Below are positions 45,629 through 54,844 of a stretch of DNA of 64,000 nucleotides, piece after piece; position 1 is the stretch's first letter, and each line of letters begins with the position of its first letter. The notes beneath the pieces were generated by a model. That model had not been told where the DNA came from, did not search any database, and saw only the letters and a list, made by a program, of their open reading frames with translations. The stretch comes from Pedobacter nototheniae (GTDB lineage Bacteria; Bacteroidota; Bacteroidia; Sphingobacteriales; Sphingobacteriaceae). The stretch is taken from the NCBI RefSeq assembly GCF_004335085.1, contig NZ_RQRS01000008.1, forward strand, positions 62,001-126,000. Direction: 5' to 3'. The position numbers and the translations under genes were made by a program.

Positions 45629-45823
45629 TTAATAATCGTCGTCGTCGTCATCAAAATTGTCGAAGTTATCAAGATCGTCCAATGGAAGATCAAAATCGTC
45701 TTCATCATCGTCCTGAGGTTTCTTTTTCGTTGTTTGAACCTCATCATCATCTTCTAATTCATCTTGATCATCTACCTGTTTTTTGGTAGTTGGTTTTGCC
45801 GGGGATTTCTTTGGGGTTTTCAT
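45629..45823 (-). CDS. Short Lys/Pro then Asp-rich protein
   Basis: A 64-residue protein of two halves: a basic start (MKTPKKSPAKPTTKKQ) and an extremely acidic tail (DDDEDDFDLPLDDLDNFDNF, then six Asp and Tyr). It has a clear ATG and its own terminator. No globular fold is expected. It may be an assembly or nucleic-acid mimic; no function is known to me. Similar Asp-rich small proteins seem common in Sphingobacteriaceae, but I cannot verify this here. Confidence 0.65.
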   Translation of the reverse strand: MKTPKKSPAKPTTKKQVDDQDELEDDDEVQTTKKKPQDDDEDDFDLPLDDLDNFDNFDDDDDDY

Positions 45824-45911
45824 TACACAAAAATAAAAATTGCTTTTATAGTTTAAAAATACAAAAAAACTTTTTTTAATAACAATCTGTATGCAAACAA
45901 ATTAAAATATT

Positions 45912-46478
45912 TTATTCAATTGTTTCTCCAACTGTATTTTCCTCTTTTGAGATATCTTTTAGCTGTGGTAGTTGAGTTAAATTGTTTAATCCAAAATAAT
46001 CCATAAATAAAGTACTGGTGCTGTATAATATCGGGCGACCAGGAGTTTCGGCCTTGCCATTAATGCTAATCAACTCTTTTTCCAATAATCTTTGAACGGA
46101 GTAGTCAGAATTTACACCTCTTATTTGTTCAATTTCTAGTTTTGTAATGGGTTGGCGGTAAGCAATTATGGCTAATGTTTCCATTGCAGCCTGACTTAAT
46201 TTTTTCTTTGAACGGTGGAGTTGAAGTTGGTTTACTGTTTCGTGGTAGATTTTTTTCGTTAAAAACTGATAACCGTTATTAAGATGGATAAGTTCCATAG
46301 CATAATCATCCTGTGCATAACGATCTTTGATGACTTGTAAATTTTCTTCAATTATTTTTTCATCAAAAGATTGTTCGAATACGGCGCTAAGGGCAGCGGC
46401 AATTTCTTGTACACTAATACTTTGTACGGATGAAAAAATAAGGGCTTCGATGTGCCTGATGAGGTTGGTTTGGGGCAT
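45912..46478 (-). CDS. scpB: Segregation and condensation protein B
   Basis: A 188-residue protein with two winged-helix domains. It begins MPQTNLIRHIEALIFSSVQS and contains KKLSQAAMETLAIIAYRQPI followed by TKLEIEQIRGVNSDYSVQRL, the ScpB signature. It binds ScpA and SMC to build the condensin complex. scpA is not in the window. The ATG at 46478 is chosen over a TTG two codons upstream. Confidence 0.95.
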   Translation of the reverse strand: MPQTNLIRHIEALIFSSVQSISVQEIAAALSAVFEQSFDEKIIEENLQVIKDRYAQDDYAMELIHLNNGYQFLTKKIYHETVNQLQLHRSKKKLSQAAMETLAIIAYRQPITKLEIEQIRGVNSDYSVQRLLEKELISINGKAETPGRPILYSTSTLFMDYFGLNNLTQLPQLKDISKEENTVGETIE

Positions 46479-46507
46479 ATACAAAAATATAATTTTTGGG
46501 CATAAAA

Positions 46508-46542
46508 AAAGCGGTCTCGCTTTTTAAAAACAAGACCGCTTT
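46508..46542. terminator. Hairpin downstream of the sensor kinase
   Basis: AGCGGTCT at 46510-46517 pairs perfectly with 46533-46540; the arms are flanked by A and T runs. It lies upstream of scpB and about 190 bases after the large kinase gene, so it most probably ends the kinase transcript. Confidence 0.6.
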
Positions 46543-46729
46543 CAACACACAAATGAAACCTGAATTAAGATATAGTTTTAGGTTAGGTTGTTAAATATCT
46601 ATATCAATTCTATAAGAACGTTTTGATAAACACTATCGTTTATTTCTAAGACAAGTTTAAGGCTAAAGCTTCAATCTTTAAGCTTCTATTTAGTGAGTGG
46701 TATTAATAATTGAGTAAACGGTAAAAAAT

Positions 46730-49714
46730 CTATTTTAACGGTATAGAAATGAATACGGTTGTACCATTTACTGCATTTTGCTTAACAGTTAAGTGTATAG
46801 GTTTTGCTCCAATCTGACCTAAAAGGTTTAATCTTTCTTGAGTTAGCTGCATTCCTTTACTAATGTGAGATTCTTTTTTACTTTTTAAGGAGTTATCTAT
46901 TCCAATTCCATCATCAATAATTTCAATATTTAAATGTGTTTCGTTTTCAAGCTGCATTTTAATATGAATTTTACCTCCGGTTTCCTTTGGCATAATACCA
47001 TGCCATATTGCATTTTCTACATATGGTTGTAAAAGCATGGAGGGAACAAAAGTTTCTTCCAGTTCAATTTCTGGATCAATAATAAAAGCGTATTGCAATT
47101 TATCACCAAAACGATTTTTCTCCAACTTTAGGTATAAATTTAAGTATTCTAGCTCTTCCTCTAACGAAATATAGCTTTTTGTACAAATCTCCAGGTTCTT
47201 TCTAATTAAGCGGGCAAATCCAGTTAAAACCTTGTTAGCCGACGCGGTATTCTGTGTATTGATATAATGCTGAATGGAATTCATCACATTAAATACAAAA
47301 TGCGGATTCATCATGGCTTGTAATGCTTGCTGCTCGAGCATTAAAATTTTGTTTTTTAACCGCAATTGCTCTTGTTCCTTATCTTTTTGCTTACGTGTAA
47401 TGTAAACGGCAATTTTGTAAAAAATATAGCCCACCAGGAGAATTAAAAGGGATAAAAACCAAAGGCTTTGCCAAAAGTGTTTTTTAATGCTGAAGGCGAT
47501 TTTTGCTGATGGACCCCAGTTGCTGTTCTGGCTTTTTGCACTTACTTCAAAAACGTAATCGCCGGGTTGTAATGAAGAAAAATCAAGCCGCCTGATTCTA
47601 GTCTCCACCCAATTTGAATTTTCATTAAGTCTGTAGCGATAAGTAATGTCACTCGTTGTAAAATCAACGGCGCTGAAAGTAAAAAGAATCGTATTGTTTC
47701 CGGTTTCAAAAGTGAAATTGGTTTTATTCAGCGGTAATCGCTCTTTATCTTTAATAATAGAAGTTACATAAACCTTTGGCAAATTGCGGCTAATGCTGCT
47801 ATTGTTGTATTTAAACAAGATTAAACCTCGGTTTGTACCAAAGTAAGCCGTGCTATCATCAATATATAAACTGTTGATATCATCGCTTAATAAATCCTTT
47901 CCATAATCGAAATTAAGTACTGTAGGTTCGTTTGGATAATTTGCTATTTTATTAACTCCTTTGCTGGTAAGTACCCAAATTTCGTTGTTTTTTACGAAAA
48001 CCTTTTTACATACATTACTAGTTAAACCATCATTTTGGGTAATTAAACGTGTTATTTTATTGTTTTTATAAAAAATTAATCCGTAACCATCTGTCGCCAA
48101 AATAAGGCTACCATCCTCCAGCTGCTGTATGTCATTTATTCGCTTGGTTAACAGTAGATTCTTTTCATAATGTTTAATTAACTTTCCGTTAGAAAACTGG
48201 GATAATCCGCTAATATTTGAAAACCATAAATTACCTTCTCTATCATAAAATGCGTGATAGGAGCGATCTTTAAAAAAATCTTCCTTCTCTTTATATTTTA
48301 AGGAGTTAAATTCAAGTTTCTTAATTCTATCAGATAAAAATACTACACCAGAAGATAGTGCCAATGCCAAATGATTATCTTTTTCGCTTAAACTAAAGTG
48401 TTTAACCACAAACATGGAGTTGTTTACTTCCTTTAAATAACTTACATCATCATAGGTATTGTAAATGTTCTTAAAAACACCCATGCCGTAATCAGAAGCG
48501 AAATAAATAGATTGATTTTTAGGATCGTATGTGATCTGTTTAACCACCCGATACTTTTTGAAATCAGTTAATCCAATTTCCTGAACGTTATAATTGCTAA
48601 TATTTAAAACATCTACAACGGCATCATCGGTACCTAGCCAAAGTCTATTTTTAGCATCTTTGGTAATACTTTTAATTACGTTGCTACTGAGGCCAGATTC
48701 TGCATCAATAATAGATAAGCGAGCGTTTGCATTAGGCAACATATAAATGCCCTGATTAGTAGCAAACCACATATTTTGGTTGCTATCCTTTATAGCTTGG
48801 TTAACCGAAATATCCTGTAAATACTGAATTGTTTTCCCACTTTGGTTCATTGCGAGTACGCCGTTGGCATTGGCCAACCAAACCTCTTTAGCAATTCTAT
48901 CGTAGTAAAAGTAGCCGGATACATTCTTAATCAAGTTTTGGGGTACATTAATTAAGGATTGCACATTTCCGTTTTTAAGCTCCTTTACACCGCCCTGATC
49001 TAAATAAACCAATGTTTGCCCAGGCATATTGCAGGCACTCATATAGGAAAGTGGCTGAACGCTGGAGTTAATCAGATTAAAGTTTTTGCCATCAAATTTT
49101 TGAACATTTAAATCACTGTAGGAAAAAATATTTCCCTTTTCATCTTCGTGTATAAATGTATTGGTAAACTGATTGTTGGCATGGGGTGAAACAAATTTTT
49201 TTATGGATTTACCGTCCCAAAGGGCAATTAAATTGGAGTTTGTACCCAGCCATATCCGACCGAGTTTATCTTCTAAAAAGGAAACAACAACTGTATTAAA
49301 GCTAAGTTCTTTTAGTAGTTTATTGTTATCTCTATTATAAAATTTACCATCCTGAAAGTAACTCAATTGGCCATTTAAAGCTAAAAACCAAAGTCTACCT
49401 TCTCTGTCTTCCCTAATTTGAAGAATCTGAGTATCAGGCAGGCCATCTTCAATAGTAAAATTTTGAAAATTGGTACCGTCAAAGCGGCTCAATCCACCGT
49501 CGGTAGCAATCCATATAAAGCCTTTTTTATCTTGTAAAATATAGTAGCAATTGTTGCTTGCTAAACCATTTTTAGAAGTATAATGTGGTAAGTAAGTGGT
49601 TTGGGCAAAGGTTTTTGAAGAATAAAAAACAATAGAAATTAATATCCAGCAAAAGAGTATGGCAATTTTGAATCCCGTATTAACTTTAATATTTAACGGT
49701 AAAATACTAGCCAT
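46730..49714 (-). CDS. Beta-propeller sensor histidine kinase (Reg_prop, Y_Y_Y, LytS-type kinase)
   Basis: A 994-residue membrane sensor. A signal/membrane segment covers about 10-38 (ILFCWILISIVFYSSKTFAQ), then a long periplasmic region of two-component propeller repeats (ILQDKKGFIWIATDGGLSRF type) and a Y_Y_Y-like Ig domain (YRYRLNENSNWVETRI). A membrane helix (LWFLSLLILLVGYIFYKIAV) leads to a PF06580-type kinase with MMNPHFVFNVMNS, its H-box, and LLQPYVENAIWHG. The paired LytTR regulator lies 10 bases upstream in the operon. The ATG at 49714 is used because the longer frame overlaps the regulator gene. The ligand is unknown, although close relatives sense glycans. Confidence 0.92.
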   Translation of the reverse strand: MASILPLNIKVNTGFKIAILFCWILISIVFYSSKTFAQTTYLPHYTSKNGLASNNCYYILQDKKGFIWIATDGGLSRFDGTNFQNFTIEDGLPDTQILQIREDREGRLWFLALNGQLSYFQDGKFYNRDNNKLLKELSFNTVVVSFLEDKLGRIWLGTNSNLIALWDGKSIKKFVSPHANNQFTNTFIHEDEKGNIFSYSDLNVQKFDGKNFNLINSSVQPLSYMSACNMPGQTLVYLDQGGVKELKNGNVQSLINVPQNLIKNVSGYFYYDRIAKEVWLANANGVLAMNQSGKTIQYLQDISVNQAIKDSNQNMWFATNQGIYMLPNANARLSIIDAESGLSSNVIKSITKDAKNRLWLGTDDAVVDVLNISNYNVQEIGLTDFKKYRVVKQITYDPKNQSIYFASDYGMGVFKNIYNTYDDVSYLKEVNNSMFVVKHFSLSEKDNHLALALSSGVVFLSDRIKKLEFNSLKYKEKEDFFKDRSYHAFYDREGNLWFSNISGLSQFSNGKLIKHYEKNLLLTKRINDIQQLEDGSLILATDGYGLIFYKNNKITRLITQNDGLTSNVCKKVFVKNNEIWVLTSKGVNKIANYPNEPTVLNFDYGKDLLSDDINSLYIDDSTAYFGTNRGLILFKYNNSSISRNLPKVYVTSIIKDKERLPLNKTNFTFETGNNTILFTFSAVDFTTSDITYRYRLNENSNWVETRIRRLDFSSLQPGDYVFEVSAKSQNSNWGPSAKIAFSIKKHFWQSLWFLSLLILLVGYIFYKIAVYITRKQKDKEQEQLRLKNKILMLEQQALQAMMNPHFVFNVMNSIQHYINTQNTASANKVLTGFARLIRKNLEICTKSYISLEEELEYLNLYLKLEKNRFGDKLQYAFIIDPEIELEETFVPSMLLQPYVENAIWHGIMPKETGGKIHIKMQLENETHLNIEIIDDGIGIDNSLKSKKESHISKGMQLTQERLNLLGQIGAKPIHLTVKQNAVNGTTVFISIPLK

Positions 49715-49724
49715 TTTTATTGGA

Positions 49725-50507
49725 TTAATGATCGTTATTGGATTTTGTAAAGAGCTTAATTTTTTCAAAGAAATCGCTCGCCCTTCTTCGGGAAACATTT
49801 ATACTATCACCATTTTTTAAAAAAGCCTGCAAGCCATTTTTAGAATTATATTCTTTTAGGTGATTTAAGTTTATAATGCTTGATTTATGGATTCGCACAA
49901 ATTGATCGGAGGGAAGTAACTCTTCAAACTCTCGTAACACTTTTGAAACCGCGATTTTATCGTGATTATTTAAATGAAAAACAGAATAATTACTATCGGC
50001 TTCAATATAAATAATATCATCAATATCAATCATTTTAAAGCCTTGACCGTGAGGTAAAGTCAGTTTTCTTATTTCTGATTTGCTATTTAAACTGGAAGCA
50101 AGATTACTAATTCTTTCGTCTGTATCGTTATTCTGATACAATTTTAAGTGTTGAGCAACCTTATCAACGGCAATCTTAAGCTCATCAATATCAATAGGTT
50201 TTAAAAGGTAATCCAATGCATTGGCTTTTATTGCTTTAAGCGCATATTGATCGTATGCGGTTGTAAAAATAACGGCAGCATTATGTTTTTGCGCATCAGG
50301 AATCAATTCAAATCCATTACCCCCTGGCATTGCAATATCCAAAAAAATTAAGTTAATAGGATGATGCGCCAAAATTTCTTTTGCTTCGGCTACAGAGCGA
50401 GCAATGCCAGTAATTTCTACATCAGGGCAATTTTGTTGAAGTAAGAAAAAAAGTGATGATCGGGCAAACTCCTCATCATCAACAATAATGGCTTTTAATA
50501 CGGTCAT
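49725..50507 (-). CDS. LytTR-family response regulator
   Basis: A 260-residue regulator with a receiver domain (DDE at 10-12, D57 in FLDIAMP, K103 in LLKP) and a C-terminal LytTR DNA-binding domain (IIYIEADSNYSVFHLNNHDK, FVRIHKSSIINLNHLKEYNS). It is the first gene of an operon with the large propeller kinase and is divergent from the ferritin-like genes. The intergenic region of 206 bases has the short palindrome CATATGGTATATG at 50621-50633, a possible operator. Confidence 0.94.
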   Translation of the reverse strand: MTVLKAIIVDDEEFARSSLFFLLQQNCPDVEITGIARSVAEAKEILAHHPINLIFLDIAMPGGNGFELIPDAQKHNAAVIFTTAYDQYALKAIKANALDYLLKPIDIDELKIAVDKVAQHLKLYQNNDTDERISNLASSLNSKSEIRKLTLPHGQGFKMIDIDDIIYIEADSNYSVFHLNNHDKIAVSKVLREFEELLPSDQFVRIHKSSIINLNHLKEYNSKNGLQAFLKNGDSINVSRRRASDFFEKIKLFTKSNNDH

Positions 50508-50713
50508 AATTCAAGGTTTGTGAATGTATTAAAATCGATTTATAAAAAAAAATGTAATTATAGAAAACTGACGGCAGAAATGTCACGTATATATCACCAA
50601 ACGAAATCAAAAACTCTAAACATATGGTATATGAAACTATCGTGCAGCAAGTTACAGAAATACAAAGTGTTTGCTCATTATAAATTCATAACCGCTAAAA
50701 ACAATTAAGACTT
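50508..50713. promoter_or_regulatory. Divergent control region, LytTR regulator / ferritin-like genes
   Basis: This 206-base non-coding region separates the regulator-kinase operon from the ferritin-like genes. It contains the short dyad CATATGGTATATG at 50621-50633. No textbook TAnnTTTG box was confirmed. The layout suggests that the regulator may control both sides; this is inference. Confidence 0.4.
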
Positions 50714-51439
50714 ATGAAAAACAATGAACTAGAAACACAGAATGAACTTCAAGACGAAAGTTTATTTAAAGCTAGACTTGGTCGTAGATCATTTCTTCAG
50801 TTTGCAGGTGCTGGCGCTGCAGGTATTGCATTAGTTGCCGCTGGTTGCCGTAAAGATAGGATGACTACTATTGCACCTGGTACGGGAGCCACATTAGATT
50901 TTAAAGATGATGTTGGTGTTTTAAATTACGCTTATGCATTGGAGCAATTAGAGGCTGCATTTTACATTCAGGTAGCATCAAACCCACCTTCAACATTTAG
51001 TGCAGCAGAAAAAGCTTACTTCCAGGATATTCAATTCCATGAGATTGCACACAGAGAATTATTTAAAAATGCTTTAGGACCTAATGCAATTGGAAGTTTA
51101 GAAGTAGATTTTTCGAGTATTACTTTTTCTGATAGAACAAGTGTTTTAGGTGCTGCCAAAGCTTTTGAAGATTTGGGTGTTGCAGCTTACAATGGGGCAG
51201 GTGTTCGTATTAAAACGGATGCATATTTGGTTTTAGCGGGTAAAATTGTTTCGGTGGAGGCTCGTCATGCCGCCTATATCCGCGATTTAATTTCTAACGG
51301 TAGTTTTGCTGATTTAAATGATCTTTCAGCTTTGGGATCTAACCCGGCAGGAGGATTGGACGGCGCTTTGTCACCTGATAAAGTATTAAATATTGCTGGT
51401 AAGTATGTGAAAACCAAAATTAACCTAATTAATTTATAA
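50714..51439 (+). CDS. Ferritin-like domain protein, Tat-exported lipoprotein
   Basis: A 241-residue ferritin-like protein. Its N-terminus carries a twin-arginine signal (RLGRRSFLQFAGAGAAG, R24-R25) followed by the lipobox LVAAGC with C45, so it is probably a Tat-exported lipoprotein. The ferritin_2-like four-helix region shows ALEQLEAAFY, FHEIAHRELF and EARHAAYIRDL, which supply Glu/His ligands for a di-iron site. A role in iron or oxidative stress is plausible, but activity is unproven. It lies 20 bases before a second gene of the same family. Confidence 0.88.
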   Translation: MKNNELETQNELQDESLFKARLGRRSFLQFAGAGAAGIALVAAGCRKDRMTTIAPGTGATLDFKDDVGVLNYAYALEQLEAAFYIQVASNPPSTFSAAEKAYFQDIQFHEIAHRELFKNALGPNAIGSLEVDFSSITFSDRTSVLGAAKAFEDLGVAAYNGAGVRIKTDAYLVLAGKIVSVEARHAAYIRDLISNGSFADLNDLSALGSNPAGGLDGALSPDKVLNIAGKYVKTKINLINL

Positions 51440-51459
51440 CCCTCCTAAAATCAGAAAAC

Positions 51460-52320
51460 ATGAATATCTTAAATATAATTGAAGAAATTGAAAAAGTAGA
51501 TGGTGAAATCTACGAAAGATTAAGCCCAAGAAGATCCGCAATGAAGGATTTTTATAACATGGGAAAAAAAATAACGCTTGCTGCTTTACCATTGGCTTTA
51601 GGCTCAATGTTTCAAAAAGCATACGGACAAACAAATCCTAGTAGCGTAAATGATGTATTAAATTTCGCCTTGGCTTTAGAATATTTAGAGTGGAACTATT
51701 ATAACCACGCTTTAACGCTTGCCAATGCCACTTATATTCCAGCTGGTGCACCAAGAACGGCTATTACAACCATTCGCGACCATGAGCGTGCACACGTTGA
51801 TTTGTTAAAGGGTGCTTTAAATATTACCGGAGCTGATGCTTATGTGTATGCAGATTTCGATTTTAAAGCGGGTGGTACATTTGCTGATGTTGATACCAAT
51901 TACCAAACTTTTTTAAAGGTTGCAACTGCTTTTGAAGATACTGGGGTTAGAGCTTATAAAGGACAAGCACCAATTTTAAAAGGTATGCCTGTTTTAACTA
52001 CAGCTTTGCAAATTCATTCGGTAGAGGCTCGTCATGCTTCACACTTACGCCAAATGGTAGCTGCTAACGTTACGGGCGCAAGTGGATTAAAACCTTGGAT
52101 TGCTTACACCGCTAATGGAAATGATACTGGCGTAACTGCAGCAGATGGGGTTTATGCAGGAGAGCAAAATACAGTACAAGCCAATATCCAAATTACAGGT
52201 ATTAACGGCACTTCGGTTACGCAATCGCAAGCGGCAGAATCTTTCGATGAATTTTTGACTGGTTCTGATGTTAAAAAGATCGCAAACTTATTTATTGTTG
52301 CTGGCAAGAAATTAACATAG
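51460..52320 (+). CDS. Ferritin-like domain protein, Tat-type signal
   Basis: A 286-residue paralogue of the upstream protein. The N-terminus has an RR motif (SPRRSAMKDFYNMGKKITLA) and a hydrophobic stretch ending KAYGQ, a Tat-type signal with no lipobox. Ferritin-like helices are visible in FALALEYLEWNYYNHAL, IRDHERAHVDLLKGAL and SVEARHASHLRQM. The C-terminal 80 residues look like an additional domain. It is co-transcribed with the first gene. The substrate or metal load cannot be told. Confidence 0.85.
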   Translation: MNILNIIEEIEKVDGEIYERLSPRRSAMKDFYNMGKKITLAALPLALGSMFQKAYGQTNPSSVNDVLNFALALEYLEWNYYNHALTLANATYIPAGAPRTAITTIRDHERAHVDLLKGALNITGADAYVYADFDFKAGGTFADVDTNYQTFLKVATAFEDTGVRAYKGQAPILKGMPVLTTALQIHSVEARHASHLRQMVAANVTGASGLKPWIAYTANGNDTGVTAADGVYAGEQNTVQANIQITGINGTSVTQSQAAESFDEFLTGSDVKKIANLFIVAGKKLT

Positions 52321-52533
52321 TAATTGTAGTTAATTACGATTGATTTAGTAATGTTTGTTTAAGGTAGGGAGGCAGAATTTAGGTTCTGTTTCCCTTTTTT
52401 TATAAACTATTTTCGTTTGTACATTTTATAATCGCCCTTCAAAAGTATCGTTATCATTTTGGGTTTATTAAACTTCTATATTTTTTAAAACGGAGATTTT
52501 AAATAGAAAATTTTGTGAAGTGAAGTAGGTAAT

Positions 52534-52567
52534 AAAAAAGGGTTCTGTTAAAATAGAACCCTTTTTG
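52534..52567. terminator. Bidirectional terminator, ferritin-like gene / mqnC
   Basis: AAAAAAGGGTTCT at 52534-52546 pairs with 52555-52567 over an eight-base loop, with A and T runs on either side. It lies between convergent stop codons. Confidence 0.8.
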
Positions 52568-52572
52568 TTTTT

Positions 52573-53697
52573 TTAGTATGTAATTACCTGTTCTTCTAAA
52601 TGCTCAGGCAAATCTCTATAATTATATTTTTGTCCGCGTAATTGGGGCTCAAAACCAGCTTGCTTAATAGATTGTTGAATACCGTTAGCTGTAAAACGGT
52701 GAGGTGCACCTGCGGCAGAAACTACATTTTCTTCAATCATAATTGAACCAAAATCGTTGGCACCTGCGTGTAAACATAATTGTGCAGTTGCTTTTCCAAC
52801 CGTTAACCAACTGGCTTGGATATTTTTTACGTTTGGCAACATGATACGGCTTAAAGCAATCATACGGATATATTCATCGGCCGTAACGTTATTGCTTATA
52901 CCTCTTAATCTTTTTAATAAAGTGCCGTCATCCTGAAAAGGCCATGGAATAAAGGCTAAAAATCCGTTTGCATCAGCTGGCTTTTCACTTTGTACTTGCC
53001 TAATCCAAACTAAGTGCTCAAAACGCTCTTCAATGGTTTCTACGTGGCCAAACATCATCGTTGCTGATGTGGTAATATCTAATTGGTGGGCAGCTCTCAT
53101 AACATCAAGCCATTCTTGCCCGCCACATTTACCTTTGGAAATTAAACGACGAACACGATCATTTAAAATTTCTGCGCCAGCACCGGGTAAAGAATCCATT
53201 CCAGCTTCTTTTAATGCTTTTAAAACCTCTGTATGGCTTAATCCTTCTAGTTTTGCAACGTGTGCAATTTCTGGTGGGCCTAAGGCGTGTAATTTTAAAT
53301 CAGGATATAATTCTTTAAGTTTTTTGAAAAGATCAGCGTAAAAAGCCAATCCTAAATCGGGGTGGTGGCCTCCTTGTAGTAAAAGTTGATCGCCGCCTAA
53401 ACGGAAAGTTTCTTCAATCTTTACTTTATAAGTTTCAATATCAGTAATATAACTCTCATCGTGACCAGGTCTGCGAAAGAAATTACAGAATTTACAGTTG
53501 GCAATACAAACATTTGTGGTGTTTACATTTCTATCAATTTGCCAGGTTACTTTACCACTCGGTACTTGAATTTTTCTAAGTTCGTTAGCTACAAACATAA
53601 GCGATGCAGTATCGGCATTATGGTATAGATGCACACCTTCTTCAAGACTTAAAAACTCAAAATGTAATGCCCGTTGCAGTAAATCGGCTGTATTCAT
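52573..53697 (-). CDS. mqnC: Cyclic dehypoxanthinyl futalosine synthase
   Basis: A 374-residue radical SAM enzyme of the futalosine route to menaquinone. The 4Fe-4S cluster ligands are C64, C68 and C71 in CIANCKFC. MqnC-type motifs LLQGGHHPDLGLAFYADLFK, SLPGAGAEILNDRVRRLISK and MMFGHVETIEERFEHLVWIR are all present. The full set (mqnA, B, D, E) is not in the window. This pathway replaces the classical MenFDHCEBA route. Confidence 0.93.
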   Translation of the reverse strand: MNTADLLQRALHFEFLSLEEGVHLYHNADTASLMFVANELRKIQVPSGKVTWQIDRNVNTTNVCIANCKFCNFFRRPGHDESYITDIETYKVKIEETFRLGGDQLLLQGGHHPDLGLAFYADLFKKLKELYPDLKLHALGPPEIAHVAKLEGLSHTEVLKALKEAGMDSLPGAGAEILNDRVRRLISKGKCGGQEWLDVMRAAHQLDITTSATMMFGHVETIEERFEHLVWIRQVQSEKPADANGFLAFIPWPFQDDGTLLKRLRGISNNVTADEYIRMIALSRIMLPNVKNIQASWLTVGKATAQLCLHAGANDFGSIMIEENVVSAAGAPHRFTANGIQQSIKQAGFEPQLRGQKYNYRDLPEHLEEQVITY

Positions 53698-53767
53698 ATT
53701 GCAAAAATACTAAATTGTTTATACAACAATGCTTAGTTATTATGGCAGAAAAGTAAATTTTTAACAT

Positions 53768-53803
53768 AAAAAAGAGCGGCTGTAATTAAACAGTCGCTCT
53801 TTA
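53768..53803. terminator. Terminator between ASKHA gene and mqnC
   Basis: AAAGAGCGGCTG at 53771-53782 pairs with 53791-53802 with a single G-T mismatch over an eight-base loop. It lies 18 bases after the ASKHA gene stop, and would end the three-gene cassette. Confidence 0.7.
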
Positions 53804-53820
53804 ACTTTATATTTTTGATT

Positions 53821-54816
53821 TTATTTTAAAGCTAATAAGAAACCAATGGTAAAGTTAGCATCCCAATCAAATACAAAAGTATCGCAGTTGGTTGCATCCT
53901 TTATAGCTTTATAGATATTTACACCACTTTTAATCTTTATTTTATCGGTATTGTATTTATCTGGATTATTTAAAACGGTAAATCTTTCTTCTCCTGTTCT
54001 AGTCTGTTTAGCAAGCTCAAAAGGCACACCACCGATGATGAAGCAAACTTCGCGTTTTCCTGATGGAATTTTTGAAGAAATAGATTTTACAACATTATAA
54101 ACGGCATCGTCTTTTAAGTTTTTCTCGTAATATTTTGCACCTGGAGCTTCAGCAGATTTAATGTCACCATCCATCCAAGAAACTTTTGTATTACCAGAAC
54201 CTATATCTACAACAAAAGAATTATCGTAGTATGAAGGAGGTAAAACGCACTTTAAAGCCAATTTGCCTTCTTGCTCTGCTGTAACCAAGTTAACAACAAA
54301 GCCCATTTTCTTTAATTCGGAAACGATAGCTGCTGTTTTAGGTTCTTTTTGTGCACCTGAACTAATTACAAAGTGAATATTTTTTGATTTAACGCCTTTA
54401 TCAAACATGGCGCCTATATAATCTTTTAGGCCAGTTCTAATATCAGCTGTGCTAGCCATACCTTCGTAAACAAAAGATTTACCGAAATCTTTAGAAATAA
54501 TTTCCCAACGTTTTTCTTTATCAATATTTACTACGAAAGAGTTAAAGCCTGATGCACCAACTTCAACAACACCTTTATATTCGCCATTTACAGGTTTTTC
54601 TGGTATGTAGTTAAAACTTCTTTTATCATCATTTTTGGCTGCAACAGGGGATGAGGATGATTGTTCAGTGCTGTCTTTTTTACCTCCGCCAACATTTGAT
54701 ACAGCATCAATTTTTCCTGATTCAAAAGCCCAGTAGCCTAAGCCAATAATTGGTATTGCAATAATAATTGCCTTTATAGGCCAGCGTAATCTTGCCCAGA
54801 TTGATTTTTCTTCCAT
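53821..54816 (-). CDS. Membrane-anchored ASKHA-fold protein, Ppx/GppA-like
   Basis: A 331-residue protein. A single membrane helix at about 13-31 (PIKAIIIAIPIIGLGYWAF) is followed by a Ser/Lys-rich linker to about 72, then an ASKHA domain. Phosphate loops are VVEVGASG at 83-90 and VVDIGSGNTKVSW at 202-214, with a Ppx-like VTAEQEGKLALKCVL at 178-191. Compared with Ppx/GppA the first loop has Glu85 instead of Asp. This suggests a nucleotide-binding or polyphosphate/ppGpp-related role, or a degenerate one. It is the third gene of a tight operon with two coiled-coil proteins. The side of the membrane that the domain faces is unclear. Confidence 0.7.
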   Translation of the reverse strand: MEEKSIWARLRWPIKAIIIAIPIIGLGYWAFESGKIDAVSNVGGGKKDSTEQSSSSPVAAKNDDKRSFNYIPEKPVNGEYKGVVEVGASGFNSFVVNIDKEKRWEIISKDFGKSFVYEGMASTADIRTGLKDYIGAMFDKGVKSKNIHFVISSGAQKEPKTAAIVSELKKMGFVVNLVTAEQEGKLALKCVLPPSYYDNSFVVDIGSGNTKVSWMDGDIKSAEAPGAKYYEKNLKDDAVYNVVKSISSKIPSGKREVCFIIGGVPFELAKQTRTGEERFTVLNNPDKYNTDKIKIKSGVNIYKAIKDATNCDTFVFDWDANFTIGFLLALK

Positions 54817-54844
54817 TGTGGTAAGTGTTTAATTTAAATATTGA

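Noticed and set aside
49714-49798. Upstream extension of the large sensor kinase
   Set aside because: The extension overlaps the response regulator coding sequence and lacks a signal-like start; the ATG at 49714 precedes the membrane segment directly.
50520-50708. 62-codon frame ahead of the ferritin-like gene
   Set aside because: AT-rich and in the divergent control region, with no recognisable protein features.
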